A stretch of DNA of 32,773 nucleotides from an uncultured Actinomycetes bacterium (GTDB lineage Bacteria > Actinomycetota > Coriobacteriia > Coriobacteriales > Atopobiaceae), in NCBI GenBank assembly GCA_900313905.1, contig OMTG01000006.1, positions 1 through 32,773 on the forward strand, written 5' to 3'. The notes beneath the pieces are model-generated. The model did no database searches. It saw nothing but the letters and a program-made list of their open reading frames with translations, and was not told where the DNA came from. Within the stretch, counting starts at the first letter, position 1; each line of letters begins with the position of its first letter. The translations under genes were made by a program, and so were the position numbers. Positions 7,272 to 17,541 of the stretch are shown in pieces.

Positions 7272-8534
7272 TCATGCCTCCTCGAGCGCGACCACGATCT
7301 TGCTGGCATCTGGATAGTTCATGAGGTCAGCCTTCTTGAGGATGACCTGCTCCATCTCGCCAGGGGCGACGACCGGACGCTTCTTGTGGGCTATGCGCAC
7401 ATCGTCCACATAGACCGACTCGAAGACGTTCTTCCTGATGCCACCAACACGGAAGCGGACCGTGAGCTTCTCATCCATGGATGCCACATCGACCGTGGCA
7501 GGGACCGTATAGCGGACGCCGCCTGCTGCCTCGATGGGGATGCCTGCCGGCTCGCTCGCAGGCTTTCCGGCCTGGATATAGGCTGCGGCATGCCTTCCGG
7601 CAGAGGCCGCCTCCTCAGAGACATAGTCCACGAGATCGTGCACATGCAATACATTGCCACAGGCGAAGATGCCGGGCACCTCGGTCTCGAGGCTCTCGTT
7701 CACGATGGGACCACGGGTCACTGGAGAGAGAGCCACCCCTGCCTTCTGCGAGAGCTCGTTCTCCGGTATGAGGCCGCAGGAGAGAAGCAGCGTATCGCAG
7801 CTGTAGTGCTCCTCGGTGCCGGGGATGGGCTTGCCTTTCCCATCGACTGCTGCGACCGTGACGCCTTCGACACGGTCCTTCCCCTGGATATCGATGACGG
7901 TATGGCTGAGCCTCAGCGGAATGCCGAAGTCATCGAGGCACTGCACGATGTTGCGCTTGAGGCCGCCCGAATACGGCATGAGCTCGAGGACGACCTGGAC
8001 ATGCGCCCCTTCGAGCGTAAGCCTGCGGGCCATGATGAGGCCGATGTCGCCCGAACCCAGGATCACGACTTCGCGTCCCGGCATGACGCCCTCAATATTG
8101 ACGAGATGCTGAGCGCATCCTGCCGTATAGATGCCAGCAGGGCGGGTGCCTGGGATATTGAGGGCGCCCCTCGGACGCTCACGGCACCCCATCGCCAGGA
8201 CGATGGCATCAGCTTCCACCTGGACGAGCCCTGTCGTGGGCGAGACGAAGGTCACGACCTTCTCGGGGCTGATATCGATGACGGTCGCCTCGCAGAGGCA
8301 CTCGATCTGGCGCTCATGGACCTGATCGATATAGCGCTGGGCGTATTCAGGCCCTGTCAGCTCCTCATTGAAGGTATGGAGGCCGAAGCCGTTGTGGATG
8401 CACTGGTTGAGGATGCCGCCGAGCTTGGGCTCGCGTTCGAGCACAAGGATGTCGCGCTCCCCTGCATCATAGGCGCTTTCTGCGGCAGCAAGCCCTGCTG
8501 GGCCGCCGCCGACGATCACGAGAGAGCGATGCAT
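7272..8534 (-). CDS. FAD/NAD(P)-dependent oxidoreductase (Pyr_redox_2 family)
   Basis: A 420-residue flavoprotein. The N-terminus carries the FAD Rossmann motif VIVGGGPAGLAAAESA. A second nucleotide-binding motif, VVILGSGDIGLIMARRL (about residues 155-171), would hold NAD(P)H, and FACGNVLHVHDLVD (about 286-299) is the second FAD contact. It lies between a GlpA-like dehydrogenase and a DUF1667 protein, the usual companion arrangement in anaerobes. Inference: it passes electrons from glycerol-3-phosphate oxidation to NAD or to a downstream acceptor. The ATG overlaps the upstream stop by one base (TGATG). Function is assigned at family level only. Confidence 0.88.
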   Translation of the reverse strand: MHRSLVIVGGGPAGLAAAESAYDAGERDILVLEREPKLGGILNQCIHNGFGLHTFNEELTGPEYAQRYIDQVHERQIECLCEATVIDISPEKVVTFVSPTTGLVQVEADAIVLAMGCRERPRGALNIPGTRPAGIYTAGCAQHLVNIEGVMPGREVVILGSGDIGLIMARRLTLEGAHVQVVLELMPYSGGLKRNIVQCLDDFGIPLRLSHTVIDIQGKDRVEGVTVAAVDGKGKPIPGTEEHYSCDTLLLSCGLIPENELSQKAGVALSPVTRGPIVNESLETEVPGIFACGNVLHVHDLVDYVSEEAASAGRHAAAYIQAGKPASEPAGIPIEAAGGVRYTVPATVDVASMDEKLTVRFRVGGIRKNVFESVYVDDVRIAHKKRPVVAPGEMEQVILKKADLMNYPDASKIVVALEEA

Positions 8535-10009
8535 CAGAGATCATCTCCCTTGCGCCAGGAGTCCTTGTCGTAGCCTTCCACGAACTCGGAGCCTGGCCCT
8601 TTCTTCGAGATGTCTTCCAGCGTGAGGTCCGGCACCTCGTGTGCGAGGATGTCCATCACCTTCGGAGTGCAGAAGCCTCCCTGGCAGCGTCCCATGCCAC
8701 ACCTCACCCGCCGCTTCAGAGCATCGAGCGAGCGAGCGCCGAGCGGACGGTGGATGGCATCGAGGATCTCCCCTTCGCTGACCTCCTCGCAGCGGCAGAT
8801 GATCCTCCCATAGGCTGGATTGGATGCAATGAGGGCAGCGCGTTCCTCGAAAGGCAGCTCTGCTGCATGCACGATGCCCTGCCGCGTCGTTCTGAAGCTC
8901 CCCTCCTCCTTATGGTCGAGATGGAGGATCTCCGCAACGATATCGCTCACAGCCACGCCGAGCGCTGGCGCAGAGGTGAGGCCCGGCGATTCGATGCCGG
9001 CACAGTCGACAAATCCAGGTGCATCGGAGAGCTCGCCGATAGCGAACTCATGCTCGGGCCTATGGGCGCGGTTGCCGGCAAAGGAGGTGATCACCTCACG
9101 GAGCGGGATGTCCTTCACGGTCTTGGCAGCGCCGGTGCGCACCGCATCGAGGCCGGATGCAGTCGTCGCCACGTCGTCCGCATCGTCCACATCGATTGCC
9201 GTGGGGCCCAGGATCAGGTTCCCGTGGCAGGTAGGCGTCACGAGGATGCCCTTGCCCATCTTCGAGGGCAGGCAGAAGATCGTGTGGTGCACATGGGTGC
9301 CGCATCTCTTGTCGAGCAGGAGATACTCTCCCCTCCTCGGGATGATGGCCATCTTTTCGGCGCTCACCATGTTGTGGATCTCGCCTGCATGGGTGCCTGC
9401 CGCATTCACGACTGCACGCGCATGGAAGGTTCCCTGGCTTGTGGCGATCTCCCAGATGCCATCTGAGGTGCGGCTGATGCCGGTGACCTCCGTGTCCAGA
9501 TGGAACTCCGCCCCATTCTCGGCGGCATTCTCAGCCTGGGCGATCGTGAGGAGGAAGGGATCCACGATGCCTGCCGTCGGTGCCCAGAGGGCGCCCACTG
9601 CCTCGTCGGAGATGTTCGGCTCCATCGCGCAGAGCCTATCGCGGCCAATGACCTCGAGGCCCTTCACGCCATTGGCCTCGCCGCGAGCCTTGAGGTCGTC
9701 GAGCTTCGGCATGTCCTCTGCGTCGGTGCAGACCACGAGCGACCCGATGCGCTGGAAAGGCACATCGAGGTCTCGGCAGACCTGCTCCATCATCTCGTTG
9801 CCGAGCACGTTGTACTTTGCCATCAGCGTACCCGGCATCGCATCGTAGCCGGCATGGACAATGGCGGAATTGGCCTTGGAGGTCCCTGAGCAGACATCGT
9901 CTCCACGCTCCAGGACCAGAAGCGAGCATGACCACTGCGACAGATTGCGGGCTATTGCGGTCCCCACGACGCCTGCACCGATCACGCAGACATCAAAGCA
10001 GTCCCTCAT
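8534..10009 (-). CDS. GlpA-like glycerol-3-phosphate dehydrogenase with C-terminal [2Fe-2S] domain
   Basis: A 491-residue FAD-dependent dehydrogenase of the DAO family. It opens with CVIGAGVVGTAIARNLS and contains the SGTSKANSAIVHAGYDA segment (about residues 41-57) typical of GlpA/GlpO and L-2-hydroxyglutarate-oxidase relatives. Residues about 405-460 form a BFD-like [2Fe-2S] domain with ligands in CRCEE and CGMGRCQGGFC. Probable reaction: oxidation of sn-glycerol-3-phosphate to dihydroxyacetone phosphate, with electrons passed to the next two gene products. L-2-hydroxyglutarate is an alternative substrate. Start ATG 10009 has AGGAGG 9 nt upstream. It heads a three-gene coupled unit. No glycerol kinase, facilitator or GlpC membrane anchor is in the window. 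Confidence 0.85.
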   Translation of the reverse strand: MRDCFDVCVIGAGVVGTAIARNLSQWSCSLLVLERGDDVCSGTSKANSAIVHAGYDAMPGTLMAKYNVLGNEMMEQVCRDLDVPFQRIGSLVVCTDAEDMPKLDDLKARGEANGVKGLEVIGRDRLCAMEPNISDEAVGALWAPTAGIVDPFLLTIAQAENAAENGAEFHLDTEVTGISRTSDGIWEIATSQGTFHARAVVNAAGTHAGEIHNMVSAEKMAIIPRRGEYLLLDKRCGTHVHHTIFCLPSKMGKGILVTPTCHGNLILGPTAIDVDDADDVATTASGLDAVRTGAAKTVKDIPLREVITSFAGNRAHRPEHEFAIGELSDAPGFVDCAGIESPGLTSAPALGVAVSDIVAEILHLDHKEEGSFRTTRQGIVHAAELPFEERAALIASNPAYGRIICRCEEVSEGEILDAIHRPLGARSLDALKRRVRCGMGRCQGGFCTPKVMDILAHEVPDLTLEDISKKGPGSEFVEGYDKDSWRKGDDL

Positions 10010-10028
10010 GATGCGCAGCCTCCTCTCC

Positions 10029-10055
10029 TATGGGCAATGCAGCACCCTGCCCATA
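10029..10055 (-). promoter_or_regulatory. Dyad in leader of the glycerol-3-phosphate module
   Basis: TATGGGCA (10029-10036) and TGCCCATA (10048-10055) are perfect reverse complements with an 11-nt spacer. After one mismatch the pairing continues outward with CTCTC (10023-10027) and GAGAG (10057-10061). The outer arm overlaps the AGGAGG ribosome site of the dehydrogenase gene (CCTCCT at 10019-10024 on the plus strand). This could be an operator or an RNA hairpin that masks the ribosome site. I could not find a convincing -35/-10 in the 90-nt gap. Confidence 0.5.
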
Positions 10056-10099
10056 AGAGAGTCTACGCAGCAAGCATGGGATTCTTTCCGCCAATCCGC

Positions 10100-11974
10100 C
10101 TAGGCGGTCTGATTTTTCGGCAGTGCAGCCCACTGGCTGCGGTAGAGGTTGGCATAGAAGCCACCTTGCTCGAGGAGCTCCTCGTGCGTGCCGCGCTCGA
10201 TGATGTGGCCATCCTTCATAACAAGGATGCAGTCGGCGTTGCGGACCGTGGAAAGGCGGTGCGCCACGACAAGCGAGGTCCTGCCTTCCATCATGCGGTC
10301 GAAGGCATCCTGCACCTGGAGCTCGGTTCGGGTATCGATCGAGCTCGTCGCCTCATCGAGGAGCAGGATCGCAGGGTCCGTCAGCATGACGCGGGCGATG
10401 CAGAGGAGCTGCCGCTGGCCTTGCGAGATGCTGCCGCCATCCTCGCCGATCACCGTGTCATAGCCTTTCGGCAGCTGCTGGATGAAGGTGTCTGCATGCG
10501 CACGGCGTGCCGCCTCCTGGACCTCCTCGAGGGTCGCATCCGGCTTGCCGTAGGCGATGTTGTCGCGGATGGTGCCCGCGAAGAGCCAGGTGTCCTGCAG
10601 GACCATGCCGAAGGCAGAACGGAGGCTGCTGCGCGTGATGGAGCGGGTCTCATGCCCATCGAGCGAAATAGTTCCCTGATCCACATCGTAGAAGCGCAGA
10701 AGCAGGTTGATGAGGGTGGTCTTTCCGCAGCCCGTGGGGCCGACCAATGCAAGGCGTGCGCCCGGCTTGGCCGAGAGCGTAATGTCCTGGAGGAGCTTCG
10801 CGTCCTTGCGGTAGGAGAACCAGACATGGTCCAGGGCAAGGGCACCTTCCGGATGCTCGAGCTCGATTGCATCGGCAGGATCTGCCTCTTCTGCCTCGGC
10901 ATCGAGGAGGGCGAAGATGCGCCGTGCCGATGCAAAGGCGGTCTGCACCTGGGTCACGATGCCAGAGATCTCGTTGAAAGGCTTCATGTACTGGTTCGCG
11001 TAGGAGAGGAAGCTCTGCACTTCGCCCACCGTCAAGGCAGAGGGCCACCCGGTGATCACGCCGGTGATGCCGACGATCGCGACGGCGGCATAGATGATGT
11101 TGTTCACGAGGCGGGTCGAGGGGTTCGAGAGCGAGCTCACGAACTGGGCCTTGACGCCGGCGCCATAGAGCTCGCCATTGAGCTCTTCGAAGCCTGCGAT
11201 GTTCTCCTTCTCATGGCCGAAGGCGGAGACGAGCTTCTGGTTCGAGATCATCTCCTCTGCATAGCCCGAGAGCGATCCCTGAAGCGCCTGCTGGGAGGAG
11301 AAGCTCTTGGCGGAGCCCCGGGCGATCAAGGTCGCCACGAGGATCGAGAGGGGCGTCAGCACGACGACGACCGCCGCGACCGGCACCGAGAGCGAGAACA
11401 TGAAGATGAGCGTGCCCGCAATCATAACGACACCGTTGAAGAGCTGCGTGAAGCCCTGCACGAGGCCATCGCCCACTGCATCTATATCGTTGATGACACG
11501 GGAGAGGAGGTCGCCGTGGGAATGGGAATCCATGAAGGAGAGGGGCACCTGGTCGAACTTGCCGTAGGCATCGATGCGCATGTCGCGGACCGTGTCATAG
11601 GCAAGCCGGTTCGTCCCATAGCCCGAAGCCCAGTTCGCCACTGAAGCGATAACGATGGCGAAGGCAAGGCGGACCAGGATGGGCGCAAGTGCCCCGAAGT
11701 CCACTGCCCCTGCTGCCACCATCGTGTCGATGGCACGGCCTATGAGGATGGGCACGAGGAGCTGAGAGATGACCGAGACGATCGAGCAGATGAAGGAGAC
11801 GATGGCCAGCAGGCGATGCGGCCGCACATAGTGCATGATGCGGGCCAGCACCTCCTTTGTCGGCATATCCGGGCTGTCGAACTTCGGATCGTAGTAGCTG
11901 CCACCCGGCTGGTTCGTCGCTGCATTGTTGAGGATGGCCTTGGCGGAGACGCCGCCACTGTAAGGATTAGGCAT
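10100..11974 (-). CDS. Heterodimeric ABC exporter, consensus-site subunit
   Basis: A 624-residue ABC half-exporter with six TM helices (about residues 55-345) and a C-terminal ATPase. Walker A is GPTGCGKT (412-419), Walker B ends LLLDE (D540, E541) and the switch His is H572, so its own catalytic residues are complete. Its signature is degenerate, ISQGQ (517-520), instead of LSGGQ. The upstream partner shows the reciprocal pattern. Such pairs (BmrCD, LmrCD, TM287/288 type) pump drugs or lipids outward. ATG 11974 has AAGGAGG upstream and overlaps the partner's stop by 8 nt; the upstream in-frame start at 11995 lacks a ribosome site. The substrate is unknown. Confidence 0.93.
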   Translation of the reverse strand: MPNPYSGGVSAKAILNNAATNQPGGSYYDPKFDSPDMPTKEVLARIMHYVRPHRLLAIVSFICSIVSVISQLLVPILIGRAIDTMVAAGAVDFGALAPILVRLAFAIVIASVANWASGYGTNRLAYDTVRDMRIDAYGKFDQVPLSFMDSHSHGDLLSRVINDIDAVGDGLVQGFTQLFNGVVMIAGTLIFMFSLSVPVAAVVVVLTPLSILVATLIARGSAKSFSSQQALQGSLSGYAEEMISNQKLVSAFGHEKENIAGFEELNGELYGAGVKAQFVSSLSNPSTRLVNNIIYAAVAIVGITGVITGWPSALTVGEVQSFLSYANQYMKPFNEISGIVTQVQTAFASARRIFALLDAEAEEADPADAIELEHPEGALALDHVWFSYRKDAKLLQDITLSAKPGARLALVGPTGCGKTTLINLLLRFYDVDQGTISLDGHETRSITRSSLRSAFGMVLQDTWLFAGTIRDNIAYGKPDATLEEVQEAARRAHADTFIQQLPKGYDTVIGEDGGSISQGQRQLLCIARVMLTDPAILLLDEATSSIDTRTELQVQDAFDRMMEGRTSLVVAHRLSTVRNADCILVMKDGHIIERGTHEELLEQGGFYANLYRSQWAALPKNQTA

Positions 11975-13706
11975 GTGCTTCCTCCTTGTCGGCAAGCTGG
12001 GACTGGCAGATCTCGCGGTAGAGCTCGCAGCTCTCCTGGAGCTCCTTGTGGGTGCCGAGGCCTATCGGCCGTCCATGATGGAGGACGAGGATCTTGTCCG
12101 CCCCCATGACAGCAGAGACGCGCTGCGAGACGATCACGCAGGTCGGCTTCTGGGGAAGCTGGCGCAGGGCAAGGCGGAGCTTCGCATCGGTCGCGAAGTC
12201 GAGGGCCGATGCCGCATCGTCGAGGACGACCATCTGGGGAGCCCCCACAAGGGCACGTGCGATCGTCAGGCGCTGGCGCTGGCCGCCGGAGAAGTTCTTG
12301 CCGCCGGCCTCGACGATCGCATCGAGCCCCTCCTGCTTCGCGAGAACGAAGTCTGCCGCCTGGGCACTCTCAAGCGCATCCATGAGCTCCCCGTCGGTCG
12401 CATCCGCTTTCCGCCACGAGAGGTTCTGCCGGATCGTGCCGCTCACGAGCTGTGCGGTCTGGGGCACCGTCGCCACTGCCTGATGGAGCTCAGCGAGCTT
12501 CCAGGAGCGCACATCGCGCCCATAGAGCGAGATGGTCCCCTTGCTGGGGTCGTAGAGACGGGAGATGAGGTTCACGAAGGTCGACTTGCCCGAACCGGTG
12601 CCGCCGATTATGCCCAAGGTCTCGCCCTGGCCAAGCGCGAGCGTCACATCGGAAAGCGCATCGGCCCCTCCACCATAGGAGAAGGAGACATGGTCGAAGG
12701 CAAGGGCAGGCACCTCCTTTGGCACCGCCGCGATGTCCACCGCCGCGGCGTCAGGAGCCTCCTGGACAGCAGGCTCGCACTCCATGACCTCACGGATGCG
12801 GCGTCCCGAGGCGATGGCGCGGTTGAAGAGGATCACGAGGTTCGCGACGTAGGCAATCGAGAGCAGCACCTGGGTCGCGTAGTTCACGAAGGCCAGGATC
12901 TGGCCCTGCTGGAGCGTCCCTGCCTGGATCTTGAAGGAGCCCGCCCAGAGTATCGCGACGATGCCTAGGTTCATCACAAGATAGGAGCCGGGGTTCAGAA
13001 GCGACGAGAGCTTCCCTACCTCGATGGCGGTCGCCGCCTGGTCGAAGGCGGCATCCTTGAAGCGCGCCTCCTCCGACTTCTCGCGGCGGAAGGCACGAAT
13101 CACGCGGACGCCTGAGAGCGCCTCGCGGGTCACGAGCGAGATATGGTCGAGCTTCTGCTGCATGAGGGAGAAGAAGGGAATCGACTTCCTCATCACGAGA
13201 TAGAAGATGAGGACGACGACAGGGGTGCAGACGAGGAAGATGAGGCCGAGCTCAAGATCGATTGAGAGGGCGCAGACGATGGCGCCGATAGCGAGGATCG
13301 GCCACCTCAGCAGCTGCCGGATGATCATCGCGACCGCGAGCTGGACCTGGTTCACATCGTTCGTGATGCGGGTCACCAAGGACGGCGTGCCGAACTGGTC
13401 CACCTCGGCGGCACCGAAGGTGTTGATCTTGCGGAAGAGGGCATCCCTCAGATCGGTGCCGACGCCCTGCGATACCACGGCTGCCATCCGCTGTGTCACG
13501 AGCGTCGAGCAGTAGCCGGTGCCGGCGAACGCGACCAGCAGGAGGCCATGCTGCAGGATATAGGCGCTGTCGTGGTTCGCGACGCCCAAATCGATCATGC
13601 CTGCGATGATGAGCGGGGTCATGAGCTCGAAGATCGCCTCGACGACCTTGAACAGCATGCCCACAAGTGCCTTGACGCGATACTTCTTCCAGAGCTCTGT
13701 TTCCAT
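11967..13706 (-). CDS. Heterodimeric ABC exporter, degenerate-site subunit
   Basis: A 579-residue ABC half-exporter, six TM helices (about 12-295) plus ATPase. Walker A is GGTGSGKS (about 368-375) and the signature is canonical, FSGGQ (472-476). The catalytic Glu after Walker B is replaced by Asp (LDD, 495-497), and the switch His is Gln (S527-Q528-R529). In the heterodimer this SGGQ completes the partner's intact ATP site, while its own Walker A with the partner's ISQGQ makes the non-hydrolysing site. ATG 13706 with AGGGAG upstream is chosen because the protein then starts at the first TM region. It lies 19 nt after the Uup-type gene. It probably acts in multidrug or lipid export. Confidence 0.93.
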   Translation of the reverse strand: METELWKKYRVKALVGMLFKVVEAIFELMTPLIIAGMIDLGVANHDSAYILQHGLLLVAFAGTGYCSTLVTQRMAAVVSQGVGTDLRDALFRKINTFGAAEVDQFGTPSLVTRITNDVNQVQLAVAMIIRQLLRWPILAIGAIVCALSIDLELGLIFLVCTPVVVLIFYLVMRKSIPFFSLMQQKLDHISLVTREALSGVRVIRAFRREKSEEARFKDAAFDQAATAIEVGKLSSLLNPGSYLVMNLGIVAILWAGSFKIQAGTLQQGQILAFVNYATQVLLSIAYVANLVILFNRAIASGRRIREVMECEPAVQEAPDAAAVDIAAVPKEVPALAFDHVSFSYGGGADALSDVTLALGQGETLGIIGGTGSGKSTFVNLISRLYDPSKGTISLYGRDVRSWKLAELHQAVATVPQTAQLVSGTIRQNLSWRKADATDGELMDALESAQAADFVLAKQEGLDAIVEAGGKNFSGGQRQRLTIARALVGAPQMVVLDDAASALDFATDAKLRLALRQLPQKPTCVIVSQRVSAVMGADKILVLHHGRPIGLGTHKELQESCELYREICQSQLADKEEAHA

Positions 13707-13725
13707 GCACGCTCCCTGTGCTTGC

Positions 13726-15546
<1,821 letters not shown>

Positions 15547-15600
15547 AACGCTCGTTCCTCTTCTTATAGGGTCAGGGCCAAAGGCCCCCAATGCATCGTT

Positions 15601-16797
15601 TCAGAGCAGGGTCTGGATCTTGTCGAGGATGCGGGAGGCCACCTCGGACTTCGGGAGGACCGGCATCTCCTCGATGTCTGCATCCGTGACGAAGCTCACC
15701 CGGTCGGTGTCGGACCCGAAGGTCGAATCCTGCCGCGACACATCATTCGCGACGATCATCGTCGCCTGCTTCGTCTGGAGCTTCCGCTTCGCGTAATCCA
15801 AGACATCGTTTGTCTCGGCAGCAAAGCCGATGACAGGACGCGTGCCCTTGCTTGCCCCGAGGGCAGCCAGGATGTCCTTCGTCTCGACGAGCTCGACTCT
15901 ATCCAGATGCTCATGGCTCTTCTTGAGCTTGTGGTCGGCATGCTCCTTCGGCGTGTAGTCGGCCACCGCTGCTGCGCAGATGGCGCAATCGGACTCCTGC
16001 CAGGCGGAAAGCGCCGCTTCATACATGTCCTGGGCGCTCACGACCGGCACGACCTTCACCCCGTAAGGTGCCTTCAGGCTGACGGGGCCCGTGACAAGGG
16101 TCACCTCGGCGCCGCGGCGTGCTGCTTCACGGGCCAGGGCATAGCCCATCTTGCCCGAAGAGGCATTCGCGATGTAGCGGACCGGATCGATCGCCTCGTG
16201 GGTGGGTCCTGCCGTGATGAGGAGACGCTTCCCCTTGAGGGCATCGTTCGCATAGAGCACCGAAAGCGCCGCCTCTGCGATCTGGTCGACAGGAGGCAGC
16301 TTCCCTTCGCCGATATCGCCACAGGCAAGATAGCCCGAGGCAGGGGTCAGTACCTGGATGCCACGTCTCGTCAGTGTCTGCACATTCTCCTGCGTCGCCG
16401 GATTCTGCCACATGTGCACGTTCATGGCAGGGGCCACCATCACGGGAGAGACCGCAGCAAGCACGGTGGAGCTCAGCGCATCGTCTGCGATGCCGTGGGC
16501 GATCTTCGCGAGCACGTTGGCCGTGCAGGGCACGATGAGCTGGAGGTCAGCCCACTCGGCAGAGTCGATATGGGGGATGGCCGTCGGCTCGAAGGAGAAG
16601 AGCGAGTCCAGCACCGGATAGCGGGTGAGCGCCTCGAAGGTCGCCTTCGCGACGAAGTGCTCCCCTCCTTCCGTCATGCATACCCTGACCTCGCAGCCAG
16701 CCTTCTGGAGCAGGCGCACGACCTCGCAGGCCTTGTAGGCAGCGATGCAGCCGGTGACGCCCACGAGCACCCGCGGCGCGCGGCCTTCTGTCTCCAT
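15601..16797 (-). CDS. coaBC: Bifunctional phosphopantothenoylcysteine synthetase/decarboxylase
   Basis: A 398-residue coenzyme A biosynthesis enzyme. The N-terminal CoaC half (about 1-185) decarboxylates 4'-phosphopantothenoylcysteine using FMN. It shows the catalytic His in AIPHID (H76), the PAMN substrate motif (123-126) and the active-site Cys in GYLACGDIGEGKL (C159). The CoaB half (about 190-398) ligates cysteine to phosphopantothenate with CTP, with ITAGPTHEAIDPVRYIAN and ASSGKMG (N211) and the AAAVADYTP segment. The ATG at 16797 overlaps the upstream stop by one base (TGATG). Length and order of domains are normal. Confidence 0.96.
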   Translation of the reverse strand: METEGRAPRVLVGVTGCIAAYKACEVVRLLQKAGCEVRVCMTEGGEHFVAKATFEALTRYPVLDSLFSFEPTAIPHIDSAEWADLQLIVPCTANVLAKIAHGIADDALSSTVLAAVSPVMVAPAMNVHMWQNPATQENVQTLTRRGIQVLTPASGYLACGDIGEGKLPPVDQIAEAALSVLYANDALKGKRLLITAGPTHEAIDPVRYIANASSGKMGYALAREAARRGAEVTLVTGPVSLKAPYGVKVVPVVSAQDMYEAALSAWQESDCAICAAAVADYTPKEHADHKLKKSHEHLDRVELVETKDILAALGASKGTRPVIGFAAETNDVLDYAKRKLQTKQATMIVANDVSRQDSTFGSDTDRVSFVTDADIEEMPVLPKSEVASRILDKIQTLL

Positions 16798-17525
16798 CAC
16801 TCGTCCTCCGGCTCTGAAACGCCGGTCACGAGGATCCTGTGGCAGTAGGGGCACTCGCAGATCTGGCCCTTGCGGGCGATGTCGCCGAAGTCAGACGGCT
16901 GCAGGGCAACACGGCAGATCGACGGCTTGTTCCCATGCAGGGTCTCGACGGCCAAGCCGCCGAAGCGCTTCTGCGCCTTGCGGTAGGTCTCCTGCATGGT
17001 CGGGCTGATGTAGCGCGAGATGCGCTCCCGCTCCTCTTTCAGCTGCGCTGCCTCCTGGCGGATGCCCGCTGTCACGTCCTCGTAGGCCTTCTTCTGGTTC
17101 TCGGTCTCCTCATCGAGGCGCAGCTTCAGCTTCTGGGCATTGGCCTCCGCATCGAGCATCTTCCGGAGGTTCTGCTTCAGCCCCTCATGGGCGAACTCAT
17201 ACTTCTCGCGGCGCTTCGCGAGCATCGTGAGCTCATCCTCGATGTCCTGGAGCTCCCGGGCGGTGAGGCCGTCCTGCTGCATCTCTTCGCGGACCTCCTC
17301 TTCCCGCTCAGCGATCTTGACAGTCATGTCCTCGTTGTCCCTGAGCTCGAGCTCGGCATCCTTGCGCTGCCCCACGATCTTTGTCATGTCCTGGGCAAGC
17401 TTCTTCTGCGCCTTGGCAATGGTCTGAATCTTCTGGAGCTGCGGGAGCTTCTTCACCTCTGCCTGGAAACGCATGAGGGAAAGGTCGATCTCCTGCACGC
17501 GTACCAGTGCCTCTGCTTCGTTCAT
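16797..17525 (-). CDS. Coiled-coil protein with C-terminal zinc-ribbon-like domain
   Basis: A 242-residue protein. Residues about 5-180 are a long charged coiled coil (many E/K/R heptads), and the end resembles the C4-type zinc ribbon of the family often annotated as nucleic-acid-binding (zf-RING_7). The first zinc knuckle is unusual: it has a single Cys in SICRVAL where the family normally has CxxC. The second reads CECPYCHRIL, with three cysteines. Four Cys remain in total, so metal binding is possible but with altered geometry. ATG 17525 is preferred since AAGGAAAGG precedes it and it follows the desulfurase stop; ATG 17552 would overlap that gene by 11 nt. Role unknown; relatives sit near ribosome and DNA-maintenance genes. 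Confidence 0.85.
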   Translation of the reverse strand: MNEAEALVRVQEIDLSLMRFQAEVKKLPQLQKIQTIAKAQKKLAQDMTKIVGQRKDAELELRDNEDMTVKIAEREEEVREEMQQDGLTARELQDIEDELTMLAKRREKYEFAHEGLKQNLRKMLDAEANAQKLKLRLDEETENQKKAYEDVTAGIRQEAAQLKEERERISRYISPTMQETYRKAQKRFGGLAVETLHGNKPSICRVALQPSDFGDIARKGQICECPYCHRILVTGVSEPEDE

Positions 17526-17541
17526 GGTTGTCGCCTTTCCT

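Noticed and set aside
6750-8573. 607-codon plus-strand open frame over the oxidoreductase genes
   Set aside because: It has no domain and no ribosome site, and lies opposite a clear Pyr_redox_2 protein.
15575-15587. GGGCC-AAA-GGCCC hairpin as terminator between coaBC and the Uup-type gene
   Set aside because: The 5-bp stem and lack of a T run make termination unlikely; at most it is a weak attenuator.
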